NCBI RefSeq assembly: GCF_037072025.1
Contig: NZ_JAXHDD010000013.1
Span: 24,548 to 88,547, forward strand
Reading direction: 5' to 3'
Length of the DNA stretch: 64,000 nucleotides
DNA from: Pseudogracilibacillus sp037072025
Lineage (GTDB): Bacteria; Bacillota; Bacilli; Bacillales; Amphibacillaceae
The notes beneath the pieces were generated by a model that was not told the origin of the DNA, searched no databases, and saw only the letters and a program-made list of their open reading frames with translations. Of the stretch, positions 1 to 7,294 are shown one piece after another (the first letter of the stretch is position 1; each line of letters starts with the position of its first letter). Position numbers and translations under genes: made by a program.

Positions 1-600
1 GTTTGACTCCACAGAAGTCGCGCTATCTTTAGGTACCGAAATTCCATATTGGTTATCCTCAACAACGACAATGACTGGCAATTTCCACAAAGCAGCTAAA
101 TTCAGTGATTCGTGAAAAGCACCTGAGTTTGCCGCCCCTTCTCCAATAAAAGCAACTGCAACAGCATCCGTACCTCTCTTTTTCGCAGCAAGTGCCGCTC
201 CCACCGCCTGCGGAATCCCGGCTCCGACAATTCCACTACAAGCAAATTTTACTCTCGGATCAAATAAATGCATATGTCCGCCTTTTCCCTTTCCAAGCCC
301 CGTTGCTTTTCCGAACATTTCTGCGGTCATTCGATTTAAATCTACTCCCTTAGCAATCGCATGATGATGCGGACGGTGCGGGGAAGCCACTGTATCTTCA
401 TCCGTCAAATGTGCACAAATACCAACTGCTGCAGGTTCTTGTCCATTCGATAAATGCATCTCACCAGGAACCGTCCCAGCCCCAATATTAAATGCAGGAG
501 TTTTTCCTTCCATATAAACTTCTTCCATCGTCTCTTCATAATACCTAATCTTAACCATCATTTCGTACATCCATAATAACTTCTCTCTCGGAATACTCAT
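1..600 (-). CDS. Thiamine-diphosphate dehydrogenase E1 alpha subunit (acetoin/pyruvate dehydrogenase type), 3' end off the window
   Basis: The 200 codons present are the N-terminal part of an E1 alpha subunit of a 2-oxoacid or acetoin dehydrogenase complex. This subunit binds thiamine diphosphate and decarboxylates the keto substrate together with a beta subunit. The reading shows the early HLSNGQE and SPHRPHHHAIAKG segments and the cofactor motif GEGAANSG, followed about 25 residues later by EDNQYG, which ligates Mg and ThDP. The start at 600 has GGAGG 9 bases upstream. The length before the cut and the GKGGHMH segment fit acoA-like proteins better than branched-chain ones, but substrate choice cannot be read from this part. 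The rest of the complex would lie to the left of the window. Confidence 0.9.
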   Translation of the reverse strand, partial: MSIPREKLLWMYEMMVKIRYYEETMEEVYMEGKTPAFNIGAGTVPGEMHLSNGQEPAAVGICAHLTDEDTVASPHRPHHHAIAKGVDLNRMTAEMFGKATGLGKGKGGHMHLFDPRVKFACSGIVGAGIPQAVGAALAAKKRGTDAVAVAFIGEGAANSGAFHESLNLAALWKLPVIVVVEDNQYGISVPKDSATSVESN

Positions 601-860
601 CTTTTTTTCCTCCTTTTTTACGTCATACAGAGTACAAAGGGGACATCGACATTCAAAAATCGATTAGAATATATATTTTTTCATCATCTCCTTTATGGAA
701 GCAATTGATGAAACCGCCTTCACTATTTATCATACTAAATAGATAATATGCCTGCAATACAGTTTAAAACAAATTCATCTAAACTTCATTACATTATTGC
801 AATCCAATGAACCTTTGTCTCGATATATGAAAATTTTGAATCATTTTGAACTTTTGGTCA
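601..860. other. Intergenic, upstream of the E1 alpha gene
   Basis: About 260 AT-rich bases hold the ribosome site of the E1 alpha gene at the left end. I see no coding sequence and no convincing sigma-54-type or sigma-A promoter. Confidence 0.4.
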
Positions 861-897
861 AAAAAAAGCTCAGTCCGCATATTGAACATGAGCTTTT
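861..897 (-). terminator. Intrinsic terminator after the small zinc-ribbon gene
   Basis: Read on the minus strand, AAGCTCA pairs with TGAGCTT (889-895 with 866-872) across a 16-base loop and is followed by seven U. It lies about 20 bases beyond the stop of the 69-residue protein, so it should end that transcript. Confidence 0.75.
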
Positions 898-918
898 ATC
901 CCAATCCCTTATATACTA

Positions 919-1128
919 TTAAAAATCCTCCACTAATCGTGCTACATCCTTACCACATTTTTCACATTTTCCTTTTAGCAAAACGCCATGGGAATCGTCA
1001 TGAAGTGAGTAATCCACAATGGTCGTTACAAAGCATTCTCCACAAAAAACATTTTCAATAATTTTTCGCTGTAAATTCTTAGGTACCTGCTTCCATTTCT
1101 TAGCTGCTTTCATATCAATAACCGACAT
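919..1128 (-). CDS. Small zinc-ribbon protein, function unknown
   Basis: A 69-residue protein with two CxxC pairs, CGEC near residue 29 and CEKC near residue 55, spaced as in a zinc ribbon. The basic N-terminus (KAAKKWKQVPKNLQRK) could contact nucleic acid. A terminator follows directly, so it is probably a single-gene unit. There is no signal peptide or membrane segment. I recognise no named family; similar small conserved hypotheticals occur in Bacillaceae. Confidence 0.65.
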   Translation of the reverse strand: MSVIDMKAAKKWKQVPKNLQRKIIENVFCGECFVTTIVDYSLHDDSHGVLLKGKCEKCGKDVARLVEDF

Positions 1129-1164
1129 AACTTTTCCCCATTTCCTTTGAAGTTTATGATACCC

Positions 1165-1574
1165 TTATTTACTAGTCATTATTTGTTTCGCAAATCTTCT
1201 AAAATCTTGTAAATGTTTATCAATGATAGACTGTAAAATGCTTAGGTTAATGGATTGGTAGTCATATACAGCAATATTTCGAAATCCAACCATTGCTTTC
1301 ATATTTTTTGAAACTTCCGAATCGATATAACCGTTGTTTTCTAATAAAGAAAATGCCTCACGATTAGTTTTAGGGATCCAAATTTCCTTTCGCTAACTAT
1401 ATGCATGGCAAGATCTATGCTTGCTTCACATGCTCGTTGTATATTTAAAATGATACTGTCCTGTTTTATATAGTTATGAAGGTTTTTCGGATTATGTTCG
1501 TAAACTTCTTCTTCTACACGGATGATACACCGTTCTATTGTTGCTATTTTAGATAAGCTCACATCACTGTTCAT
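1165..1574 (-). pseudogene. hepT: HepT-like (DUF86) toxin, frameshifted
   Basis: HepT proteins are HEPN-fold RNases paired with the MntA nucleotidyltransferase antitoxin. The first part reads from 1574 through the segment DLAMHIVSERKFG. About one base is then missing near 1375-1390 (VSERK-[L/F]GIPKTNREAF is the expected join), and the C-terminal half continues in the next frame to a stop at 1165. That half keeps the family block MVGFRNIAVYDYQ. The canonical RNase motif is R-x4-H-x-Y; here the histidine is replaced by tyrosine (RNIAVYDY). The gene overlaps mntA by 11 bp, as in intact pairs. The toxin is therefore inactive by frameshift and probably also by the missing catalytic histidine. Confidence 0.8.
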
Positions 1575-1971
1575 AAACGGATCCGCTCTCCTTTATTCTT
1601 TCCAACACTTTCTTTCGGCATTCATTTAGGTCTGTGTACATAGAAAGTGCTCTTATTCGTTGTAAAATAAATTCATTTTCATCCTTGCAAAAAATAACTT
1701 CTCCTGTATAAAAAATTTGTGCAGCAAATACAGTATCCACTTTTCTAATATCAACAAGATCAACGGATTCAATCTGTAAATTTTCCGCAAGTTGCTGAGC
1801 CGTCAGAAAACGTTCATAATCCGAAATATCCGTTTGAGTAAAAAAAGCAATGTCTATATCACTATCCTTACGTGCAGTACCTTTTGCATAAGATCCAAAA
1901 AGAATAATAAATATTGGGTTAAATTTCGATAACGTAGTGCGAATTATTTTTATTTGGTCTTGGCTAATCAT
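1564..1971 (-). CDS. mntA: MntA-type minimal nucleotidyltransferase antitoxin
   Basis: 135 residues with a minimal DNA polymerase beta-like nucleotidyltransferase core. GS at 26-27 is followed after ten residues by DSDID (D38, D40), matching the GSx10DxD signature. MntA antitoxins silence HepT by adding AMP to the tyrosine of its R-x4-H-x-Y motif, using ATP. The coding region is intact and its end overlaps the start of the toxin gene by 11 bp, so the two would be co-translated. With the toxin broken, this antitoxin may be on its way to loss, or may act on another HepT elsewhere. The start at 1971 fits the upstream GGGAGGTTTTC. Confidence 0.85.
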   Translation of the reverse strand: MISQDQIKIIRTTLSKFNPIFIILFGSYAKGTARKDSDIDIAFFTQTDISDYERFLTAQQLAENLQIESVDLVDIRKVDTVFAAQIFYTGEVIFCKDENEFILQRIRALSMYTDLNECRKKVLERIKESGSVYEQ

Positions 1972-2042
1972 AGGGAAAACCTCCCTTAGTTCCTTTTATG
2001 TTAGTTTACCACGGTTGGGGACATACTTCATCCACCATTTTT

Positions 2043-3146
2043 TTACTGCAGTCTTCCCCGCGCATCGACTTTCCATTCGTCGATCACTTTTCCGTCTCGA
2101 TACACCAAATACGTTTCAAACAAATTCGCGACAACACAAGCGTGATTCGGAATAATTGTAAGTCGATCATTCAATTTCACATCGACCGTGCCTTCAACCG
2201 GGATAACGCCATGTTCCTCGGATAGACGAGCGATGACAAATTCGGGGTGTTCCTTCACAAATCCGTGACCAGCGATACTTGCATTTCCGTGTGCCCCTTG
2301 GTCGAGTGCGAGCGTCTTACTACCAGCGTCAATAACAATTCGGTTCTTCTTCACAGAAACGACGCTTGAAAGCACGGTGAGTGCACATTGCTCCCTTTTA
2401 GCAACGCCAAGTCCGACTTGTACCATATCATAAAATACTGCGTTTCCAGGTCGGATTTCGGTAATTCCTTCCACGGTACCAGCAATTTTAAATGTCGGTG
2501 TCGATCCAACGCTCCGGTTCGGAATTGGAATGCCTGCTGCTTCACATAATTCCGCACTTGTCACCACAGCAGCCGCCTCTTCATTTGCGATCGTCTCAAT
2601 TTCCTCGGTCGACGAAGCGGCATATGAATGTCCTGCGTGAGTAAAAATTCCGTCCAGCCGAAGTCCAGATAGTCCCTTCACATGCTGTGCCAACTCCACG
2701 ACTTGCTCATTCGGATCCACCCCGACCCGGTTCAACCCTGAGTTTACCTTAATCCACACGTTTAGCGGATTTTTGGGATCAAAACACTCCTCCAATAAAT
2801 CCGCTTGCTCCACGGAATCCACTGCTACGATGACTTTTGCTTGCTCCATCAGCTTCTTCACTCGTTCTAGCTTTGGTTTTGCGGCGAGTGGATATGCAAT
2901 CAGAATATCCTTTATCCCACCAGCGACCATTATTTCTGCTTCACCAACTTTTGCCACAGTAAGACCTACTGCTCCCGCTTCAATTTGCCTCTGTGCTATT
3001 TTAATACTTTTATGTGTTTTGATATGCGGCCGTACGGCAACTACTGCCTCTTTTGCAAAACTGGCAATATCATCAATATTCTTTTCTAGTTTATCTAAAT
3101 CCAACAACAAAGCTGGTGTATCTATCTTGGCAAAATTTATGCTCAT
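2043..3146 (-). CDS. PLP-dependent D-threonine aldolase / D-serine dehydratase-like protein
   Basis: 367 residues of the alanine racemase N-terminal (fold III) family with a DSD1-type C-terminal domain. The PLP lysine is K43 in RPHIKTHK. The metal-binding HxC pair is H335/C337 in PNHACVV, as in D-threonine aldolase and eukaryote-type D-serine dehydratase. The expected reaction is metal-assisted cleavage of D-3-hydroxy-amino acids (D-threonine to glycine and acetaldehyde) or dehydration of D-serine; the exact substrate is inferred. AAGGAGG lies 8 bases before the start. It sits 34 bp downstream of the ysnB-like gene on the same strand. A distant relative is encoded at 55840-57024. Confidence 0.85.
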   Translation of the reverse strand: MSINFAKIDTPALLLDLDKLEKNIDDIASFAKEAVVAVRPHIKTHKSIKIAQRQIEAGAVGLTVAKVGEAEIMVAGGIKDILIAYPLAAKPKLERVKKLMEQAKVIVAVDSVEQADLLEECFDPKNPLNVWIKVNSGLNRVGVDPNEQVVELAQHVKGLSGLRLDGIFTHAGHSYAASSTEEIETIANEEAAAVVTSAELCEAAGIPIPNRSVGSTPTFKIAGTVEGITEIRPGNAVFYDMVQVGLGVAKREQCALTVLSSVVSVKKNRIVIDAGSKTLALDQGAHGNASIAGHGFVKEHPEFVIARLSEEHGVIPVEGTVDVKLNDRLTIIPNHACVVANLFETYLVYRDGKVIDEWKVDARGRLQ

Positions 3147-3179
3147 CCCTCGGCCTCCTTTTCATCTATCCAAATTTTA

Positions 3180-3671
3180 TCATGGAAAAAAGACAAATTG
3201 CGAATATAACCTATTCTCTTTAATTTCTAACATCGCAAAAGAAAAATATGGTAGTTTTCGTTTATATGTTGGAGAACCTGGGTTAAGCAGCAATACTTTT
3301 CCAACATACCGCATCATTGGAATATGCGAATGACCGAAAATAATGATATCAACATCGTCCGTCTCAAATACTTCAAGCGCCCGCTTTTCCGACGTTTTCT
3401 TCTCCCCATGCCCATGTGTAACTCCAATTTTGAATCCTTTTACCTCGATTAATTGCCGCTCCGGAAATTGCTTCTTCACTTCGTCTGAGTCGACATTTCC
3501 GTGTACGCCAATAACATCAGCAAAACTCGCTAGTGTCTTGTAAACAAAGTTTTCGCTCCAATCCCCACCGTGAATGATAAGGTCGGCCTGCTCACAGGCG
3601 GAGAGGAGTTCTTTTGGAAGCACACGAATTTTTCCCCGAAGATGGGTATCTGATGTTACGATGATTTTCAA
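3180..3671 (-). CDS. YsnB/YfcE-type metallophosphoesterase
   Basis: A cytoplasmic calcineurin-like phosphoesterase of 163 residues, the usual length for the YfcE/MJ0936 group. The five metal motifs are visible in order: D8-x-H10, GGD at 35-37, GN at 58-59, H86-GH and GHSH at 113-116. Family members hydrolyse phosphodiester model substrates with two Mn ions; the physiological substrate is not known. B. subtilis ysnB encodes the closest type I know. The GGAGG-containing leader sets the start at 3671. It probably shares a transcript with the aldolase gene downstream. Confidence 0.85.
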   Translation of the reverse strand: MKIIVTSDTHLRGKIRVLPKELLSACEQADLIIHGGDWSENFVYKTLASFADVIGVHGNVDSDEVKKQFPERQLIEVKGFKIGVTHGHGEKKTSEKRALEVFETDDVDIIIFGHSHIPMMRYVGKVLLLNPGSPTYKRKLPYFSFAMLEIKENRLYSQFVFFP

Positions 3672-3689
3672 AAAACTCCACCTCCTTAA

Positions 3690-4424
3690 TCATCCTGCCG
3701 AATAATAATCGTATTGTTGAATATAGTTTTTAACACTTTCTTCATCTGATATATCCCCGATACCAATAATATAGAGGACAGTTATTTCATCCGTTGCCGA
3801 ATTGACAACCTTCTTTTTTAGTTCAATATACTGCAAATCGTGTTCTTCTAGCCCTATCGCTAAAACTGATTCTTTCAATTCAATTAAGTATCTCGCTTCT
3901 TCTCTCCAATGTTCATCTTTTTCATCCCACTGATTAGTGGATACGTCCAGTTCCATATTTTTTATTTCATTACCTAATTTTGTTTATAATTCGGAAAGGA
4001 GTCTGCTGTCAACAAATCACCATTTAGTAATAAAAATGTATTCAATTTTATACCATCTCCGAAAATTATCTGAAAAAGACTTTCCATTTCTTCGGTTATT
4101 TGCGCTTTCCAAAAACAGAGATGGTAATTGTCAAAAAGTATCGTCTTCTGGGTCATATTCTACACTAAAAACAATGTCTGGTGTATCGTTAGCATAAACA
4201 AATGATTCTATCTCTGACGCACAATCTGTCCCAAATCCATTACATGCTCTTTTCGTTTCTATAATCGTAAAGTCTTTACCGTACGTTTATAATAAATAGT
4301 TTTCTATTTTCGCTTCACCCTCCTCATAATCTAAATTAGGAAGGATAATATTTTCACGAAAAGCTTCAAAAGAACATGCAGATAACACAATTAAAAGCTG
4401 CCCGATCACAAAACGTTTATACAA
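3690..4424 (-). pseudogene. Decayed lipoprotein gene, about 240 codons
   Basis: A TTG start at 4424, with GTGGAG 10 bases upstream, opens a lipoprotein signal (YKRFVIGQLLIVLSAC, lipobox LSAC). The reading continues through NYLL, meets an in-frame TAA near 4290, resumes as YGKDFTIIETKRACNGFG, shifts frame after EDDT near 4153 into LFDNYHLCFWKAQ, and shifts again near 3970 (NYK-TKLGNEIKNM) into the last 88 codons, ending at 3690. One stop and two frameshifts exclude function. The last segment alone is open for 88 codons but has no ribosome site, so I treat it as part of the ruin. The ancestral protein would have been an exported lipoprotein of unknown role. Confidence 0.7.
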
Positions 4425-4463
4425 GTAATTTCAACTCCACATATTCATAATTAAACTTTTAGC

Positions 4464-4795
4464 TTAAGGATTAATAACTATTTCAACAGGCGATTTTTTT
4501 CTCTACCTTCTTCATCTTCATTCGAGGCGATTGGTTTTGCCATCCCATAGCCATTCATTGACATATTAAGTGACCGAGATCCCCATTTTCCTGTATATAT
4601 GCTTCAACAGATGCTGCTCTTTTTTCGGATAACTCTAAATTGTATTGTTCCTCACCTTGGTTATCGGTATGCCCGTTAATTTCGATGGTGGTTCCGTCTT
4701 CAAGAGATTCGAGCATGGCAATAACCTCTTCTAATACTTGGCTTCACTTTTCAAATCGTTTTTATCAAAATCGAACAGGATATAACGAGTTCCTC
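4464..4795 (-). pseudogene. OmpA-like peptidoglycan-binding domain remnant
   Basis: The C-terminal OmpA/MotB domain is legible in pieces on the minus strand. RYILFDFDKNDLKSEA is followed, after a frameshift, by VLEEVIAMLESLEDGT and IEINGHTDNQGEEQYNLELS, then by a second shift to NGYGMAKPIASNEDEEG and a third to VEIVINP with a stop at 4464. The block NGHTDNQG is the family's diaminopimelate-binding signature. The N-terminal signal region is missing. The neighbouring decayed lipoprotein suggests that a small envelope operon was lost here. Confidence 0.75.
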
Positions 4796-4841
4796 ATTTA
4801 AGGGCGTTTGCATATGCTAATGAAAAAGCGGAGGAATACAC

Positions 4842-6047
4842 ATGTTTCAAAATCCATATTATTTTGGAGTACCTGAAAACAATTATGACCCTATGCTTTA
4901 TCCGATAGAAACATTGCAGCAAGTGAACACACAACAAGTTTTGCAAATTTTGCGTGCCGAACATGCCGATTTATATAGTCAGTTAGAACAAGCGGGGATG
5001 AGCAGGCAAAACATTAATAACATCTTTTTCTTTGTCGTAACATATACAATCAACCAAGCAGGAAGTAATCGCACAGCTAATCAAATTTATAATCAGTTTC
5101 GAAACCAAGTACCATGGGTTTTCCTTTTATTTCGGCAAGCGGGAGTACCACAAAATATCATTAATCAAGTATTACTTCAAGTTATTCAAATTACATTAGA
5201 TTTGATTAGGGATGAAGGCGGACAGCAACCAGGAGATAACTGGAGTCGCTGGGAAAACCTCGGTGGAGAGATTACATCAGCACCAGCTGTTTCCTCTTGG
5301 CAACGAAATCGTCTTGATGTTTTTGCTCGTGGAACAGATGGAGCGCTATGGCATATTTGGTGGAATGGACGTAACTGGAGTAATTGGGAGAGTCTTGGTG
5401 GCCAGATTACCGGTCCACCTGGAGCCGTTTCTTGGGGACCGAACCGAATCGATGTATTTGCACGTGGAACGGATAATGCACTTTGGCATATTTGGTGGAG
5501 CGGTAATAACTGGAGTGAATGGGAAAGCCTTGATGGACAAATCACAACTGGCCCTGCAGCCTCATCAAGACGATCGAACCAAATCGACGTTTTTGCACGT
5601 GGTACCGATAATGCATTATGGAAACGAACGTGGAACGGCCAAGTGTGGGAGGGTTGGGAAAGCTTAGGCGGTCAAATCACTTCTGAACCAGCAGCTGTTT
5701 CTTGGGGACCGAACCGAATCGATGTATTTGCACGTGGTACCGATAATGCGCTTTGGCATCTATGGTGGAATGGGCGCAATTGGAGCGGATGGGAAAGCCT
5801 TGGCGGACAAATGACAAGCGCGCCAACGGTTTCATCAAAGCGGGCAAATCATCTCGATGTTTTCGCACGTGGAACCGATAACGCCTTGTGGAAGCTTACA
5901 TGGAACGGCCGAGCGTGGGAAACGTGGCAACGGATCGGTGGCAACTTAACATCCGCTCCAGCCGCAGTTTCTTGGGGACCAAACCGAACCGACATTTTCG
6001 CAAGAGGACAAAACAATAACCTCATTCATCTGTATCAGGGTAGATAG
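4842..6047 (+). CDS. Lectin-like beta-propeller protein with a helical N-terminal domain
   Basis: 401 residues. Residues 1-130 are a mostly helical domain containing two similar segments about 42 residues apart (QAGMSRQNINN and QAGVPQNIINQ). Residues 133-401 are six tandem 45-residue blades with the consensus W-ES-LGGQITS-P, then DVFARGTDNALW and WNG-W. This pattern is that of PLL-type fucose-binding lectins and related propellers, where aromatic and Arg/Glu residues between blades bind sugars. No signal peptide or anchor is seen, so export would need another route. GGAGG lies 8 bases before the start. Sugar specificity is inferred only from the fold; a structural or toxin-associated role is possible. 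Confidence 0.8.
   Translation: MFQNPYYFGVPENNYDPMLYPIETLQQVNTQQVLQILRAEHADLYSQLEQAGMSRQNINNIFFFVVTYTINQAGSNRTANQIYNQFRNQVPWVFLLFRQAGVPQNIINQVLLQVIQITLDLIRDEGGQQPGDNWSRWENLGGEITSAPAVSSWQRNRLDVFARGTDGALWHIWWNGRNWSNWESLGGQITGPPGAVSWGPNRIDVFARGTDNALWHIWWSGNNWSEWESLDGQITTGPAASSRRSNQIDVFARGTDNALWKRTWNGQVWEGWESLGGQITSEPAAVSWGPNRIDVFARGTDNALWHLWWNGRNWSGWESLGGQMTSAPTVSSKRANHLDVFARGTDNALWKLTWNGRAWETWQRIGGNLTSAPAAVSWGPNRTDIFARGQNNNLIHLYQGR
5238..6047 (+). repeat. Six in-frame 135-bp repeats encoding propeller blades
   Basis: Blades 2, 4 and 6 share the SWGPNR version of the loop, and blades 3 and 5 share the (S/A)SS-R-N version with a TWNG ending. The real period is therefore close to 270 bp. Parts of blades 2 and 4 are identical at DNA level (for example around 5430-5465 and 5702-5737). 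Confidence 0.9.
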
Positions 6048-6062
6048 ATTTTTGATTTTGGG

Positions 6063-6091
6063 GATCAGTCATCATACTCGGATGGCTGGTC
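6063..6091 (+). terminator. Hairpin after the lectin-like gene, weak terminator
   Basis: GATCAGTCATC can pair with GATGGCTGGTC (two G-U pairs) across a 7-base loop, 16 bases after the stop. No U-run follows, so termination is uncertain. Confidence 0.35.
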
Positions 6092-6223
6092 ATTATCCCA
6101 TTATGCGACACTCCTTAATAAAAAATAAACCAGAATATCTACACTGAATCCAAAAAATCACTCGAATAGAATTCGATCCCAACTATCCATAACGGTAATA
6201 TATTTTAAACTCTTACAAACAAT

Positions 6224-6271
6224 GAATCAGAAAATGACCTTTACATAAATTAAAAGTCATCTTCTGATTCA
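6224..6271 (-). terminator. Long hairpin terminator of the 39-residue membrane peptide gene
   Basis: On the minus strand GAATCAGAA-ATGAC pairs with GTCAT-TTCTGATTC, about 14 bp with one mismatch. The stem starts at the stop codon of the small gene. The U-tract is short (ATTGTTTG), so termination may rest on stem strength. Confidence 0.6.
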
Positions 6272-6388
6272 TTTATATATAGCATCTAAAATATCAATAA
6301 TTGTATCATTTTGTCTGCGTATCACTATTAAATTTCTAATAATTGTTCCTAATCCTAAAATAATAAAAATCAAAAATATTACTAACAT
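6269..6388 (-). CDS. 39-residue single-pass membrane peptide
   Basis: A short open frame with an AAAGGG ribosome site 7 bases before its ATG. The protein has one N-terminal membrane segment (LVIFLIFIILGLGTII) followed by a basic turn (RNLIVIRRQ) and an acidic amphipathic tail (NDTIIDILDAIYK). The good ribosome site, sensible composition and directly abutting terminator argue that it is real. I recognise no family. A role as a small membrane regulator is only a guess. Confidence 0.55.
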   Translation of the reverse strand: MLVIFLIFIILGLGTIIRNLIVIRRQNDTIIDILDAIYK

Positions 6389-6502
6389 TATCTATCCCTT
6401 TAAACATTGTATTTTTTCAACAACCCATTATCCAAATAATAATTTTCCGGAATCGATATATGGTATTAAACGTAACATTTTTTGATTAGATGTTACTTTT
6501 CG

Positions 6503-6700
6503 TCACGAAAGGAGATGAACAGTAACGGTGATATTTTTCAGATATGCTTTTTCTGGTTGTAGTGGGTCATAAATAATTATTACTTCAGTTCCTGGAATAA
6601 AGCCTGGTTTGATCGAAATCCACGATTTTCTCTCATAAACTTTTCCTTTCACTTTATATTGAAGTGTTGGATACTCATCAGGTAAATCAAACTGTCTTTT
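6503..6700 (-). pseudogene. DUF3592-like protein fragment
   Basis: The minus-strand reading FDLPDEYPTLQYKVKGKVYE, then KSWISIKPGFIPGTEVIIIYD and PEKAYL, matches the extracellular core of DUF3592 proteins (Y-V-Y-V-G-Y followed by G-V-YYDP-NP). No start codon or membrane segments are attached and a stop lies just upstream, so only the C-terminal third survives. Confidence 0.6.
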
Positions 6701-6734
6701 CGAATGTCTTCAACGGATGAGCGATTTTTCATAT

Positions 6735-6808
6735 GCATCTTTTTTTGCCACTTAGCATGTTGCGACAGCCACTGTGCATGTTGCACAAGCTACTCTGCAT
6801 CATGCACT
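6735..6808. repeat. Short direct-repeat array, 20-21 bp period (GCATGTTGC core)
   Basis: Cores start at 6735 (GCATC), 6755 and 6776 (both GCATGTTGC) and 6797 (GCATCATGC), spaced 20, 21 and 21 bp, with variable bases between. The core is partly self-complementary. It resembles in design, not in sequence, the arrays at 23804 and 46308. Confidence 0.6.
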
Positions 6809-6937
6809 CCCCACCCGACCATCCTCTTCTAACATTTTAGTTGATTCACCCTCAAAGTCCATCCTCCAAAAAGCAAGATAAGCCGAAAATCTTGCTATTA
6901 TGCGGTTTTTCGTTCATGATTTATATGAGGTGAGTAA

Positions 6938-7105
6938 ATGTCAACCAAAGATAGAACCACCAGCACATTTGTTATGTTACCAGGTAATATGGTCGAGAAA
7001 ATTAATGAATATAAAGAAAAAAACGATATACGTACGAGAAATGAAGCAATACGTATACTGATTAATAAAGGCTTAGAAGACTCTCAAGATCCTCCCAATC
7101 CCTGA
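6938..7105 (+). CDS. 55-residue ribbon-helix-helix (CopG/MetJ-like) protein
   Basis: A short protein with a predicted beta strand (STFVMLP) followed by two helices (MVEKINEYKEKN and RTRNEAIRILINKGLE), the layout of Arc/CopG repressors. RTRNEAIR is typical of the second helix start. AGGTGAG lies 4 bases before the ATG. Such proteins bind operators as dimers and are often autoregulatory or act as antitoxins, but no toxin gene is adjacent. It stands alone between a repeat-bearing intergenic region and the gentisate operon, in the opposite orientation. Confidence 0.7.
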   Translation: MSTKDRTTSTFVMLPGNMVEKINEYKEKNDIRTRNEAIRILINKGLEDSQDPPNP

Positions 7106-7182
7106 TAAGAGATGTTAGAATTCATAGTACAAGCAACTCCTTTTTGTACTGTGTTTTCGGTATAAATTCAGTCTAACAAATT

Positions 7183-7207
7183 AGGAGCATTCTTGCTCTT
7201 ATTTTTT
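7183..7207 (+). terminator. Possible terminator of the ribbon-helix-helix gene
   Basis: GAGCA and TGCTC form a 5-bp stem with a 4-base loop, followed by TTATTTTTT. A second weak hairpin (AGTACAA with TTGTACT, 7126-7150) precedes it. Confidence 0.45.
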
Positions 7208-7244
7208 GAACTTTGTATAAACCCCAACATATATTGTAGAGCAG

Positions 7245-7280
7245 AAAAATAAAATAGGGAAACCACTTTAATGATTTCCC
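7245..7280 (-). terminator. Terminator of the gentisate operon
   Basis: On the minus strand GGGAAATC pairs with GGTTTCCC, followed by a U-rich run (TATTTTATTTTT). It starts 15 bases after the dioxygenase stop. Confidence 0.7.
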
Positions 7281-7294
7281 ATAAACTTTTTCTA

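Noticed and set aside
3690..3956. A stand-alone 88-residue hypothetical protein
   Set aside because: It has no ribosome site and continues, through frameshifts, the reading of a decayed lipoprotein that starts at 4424.
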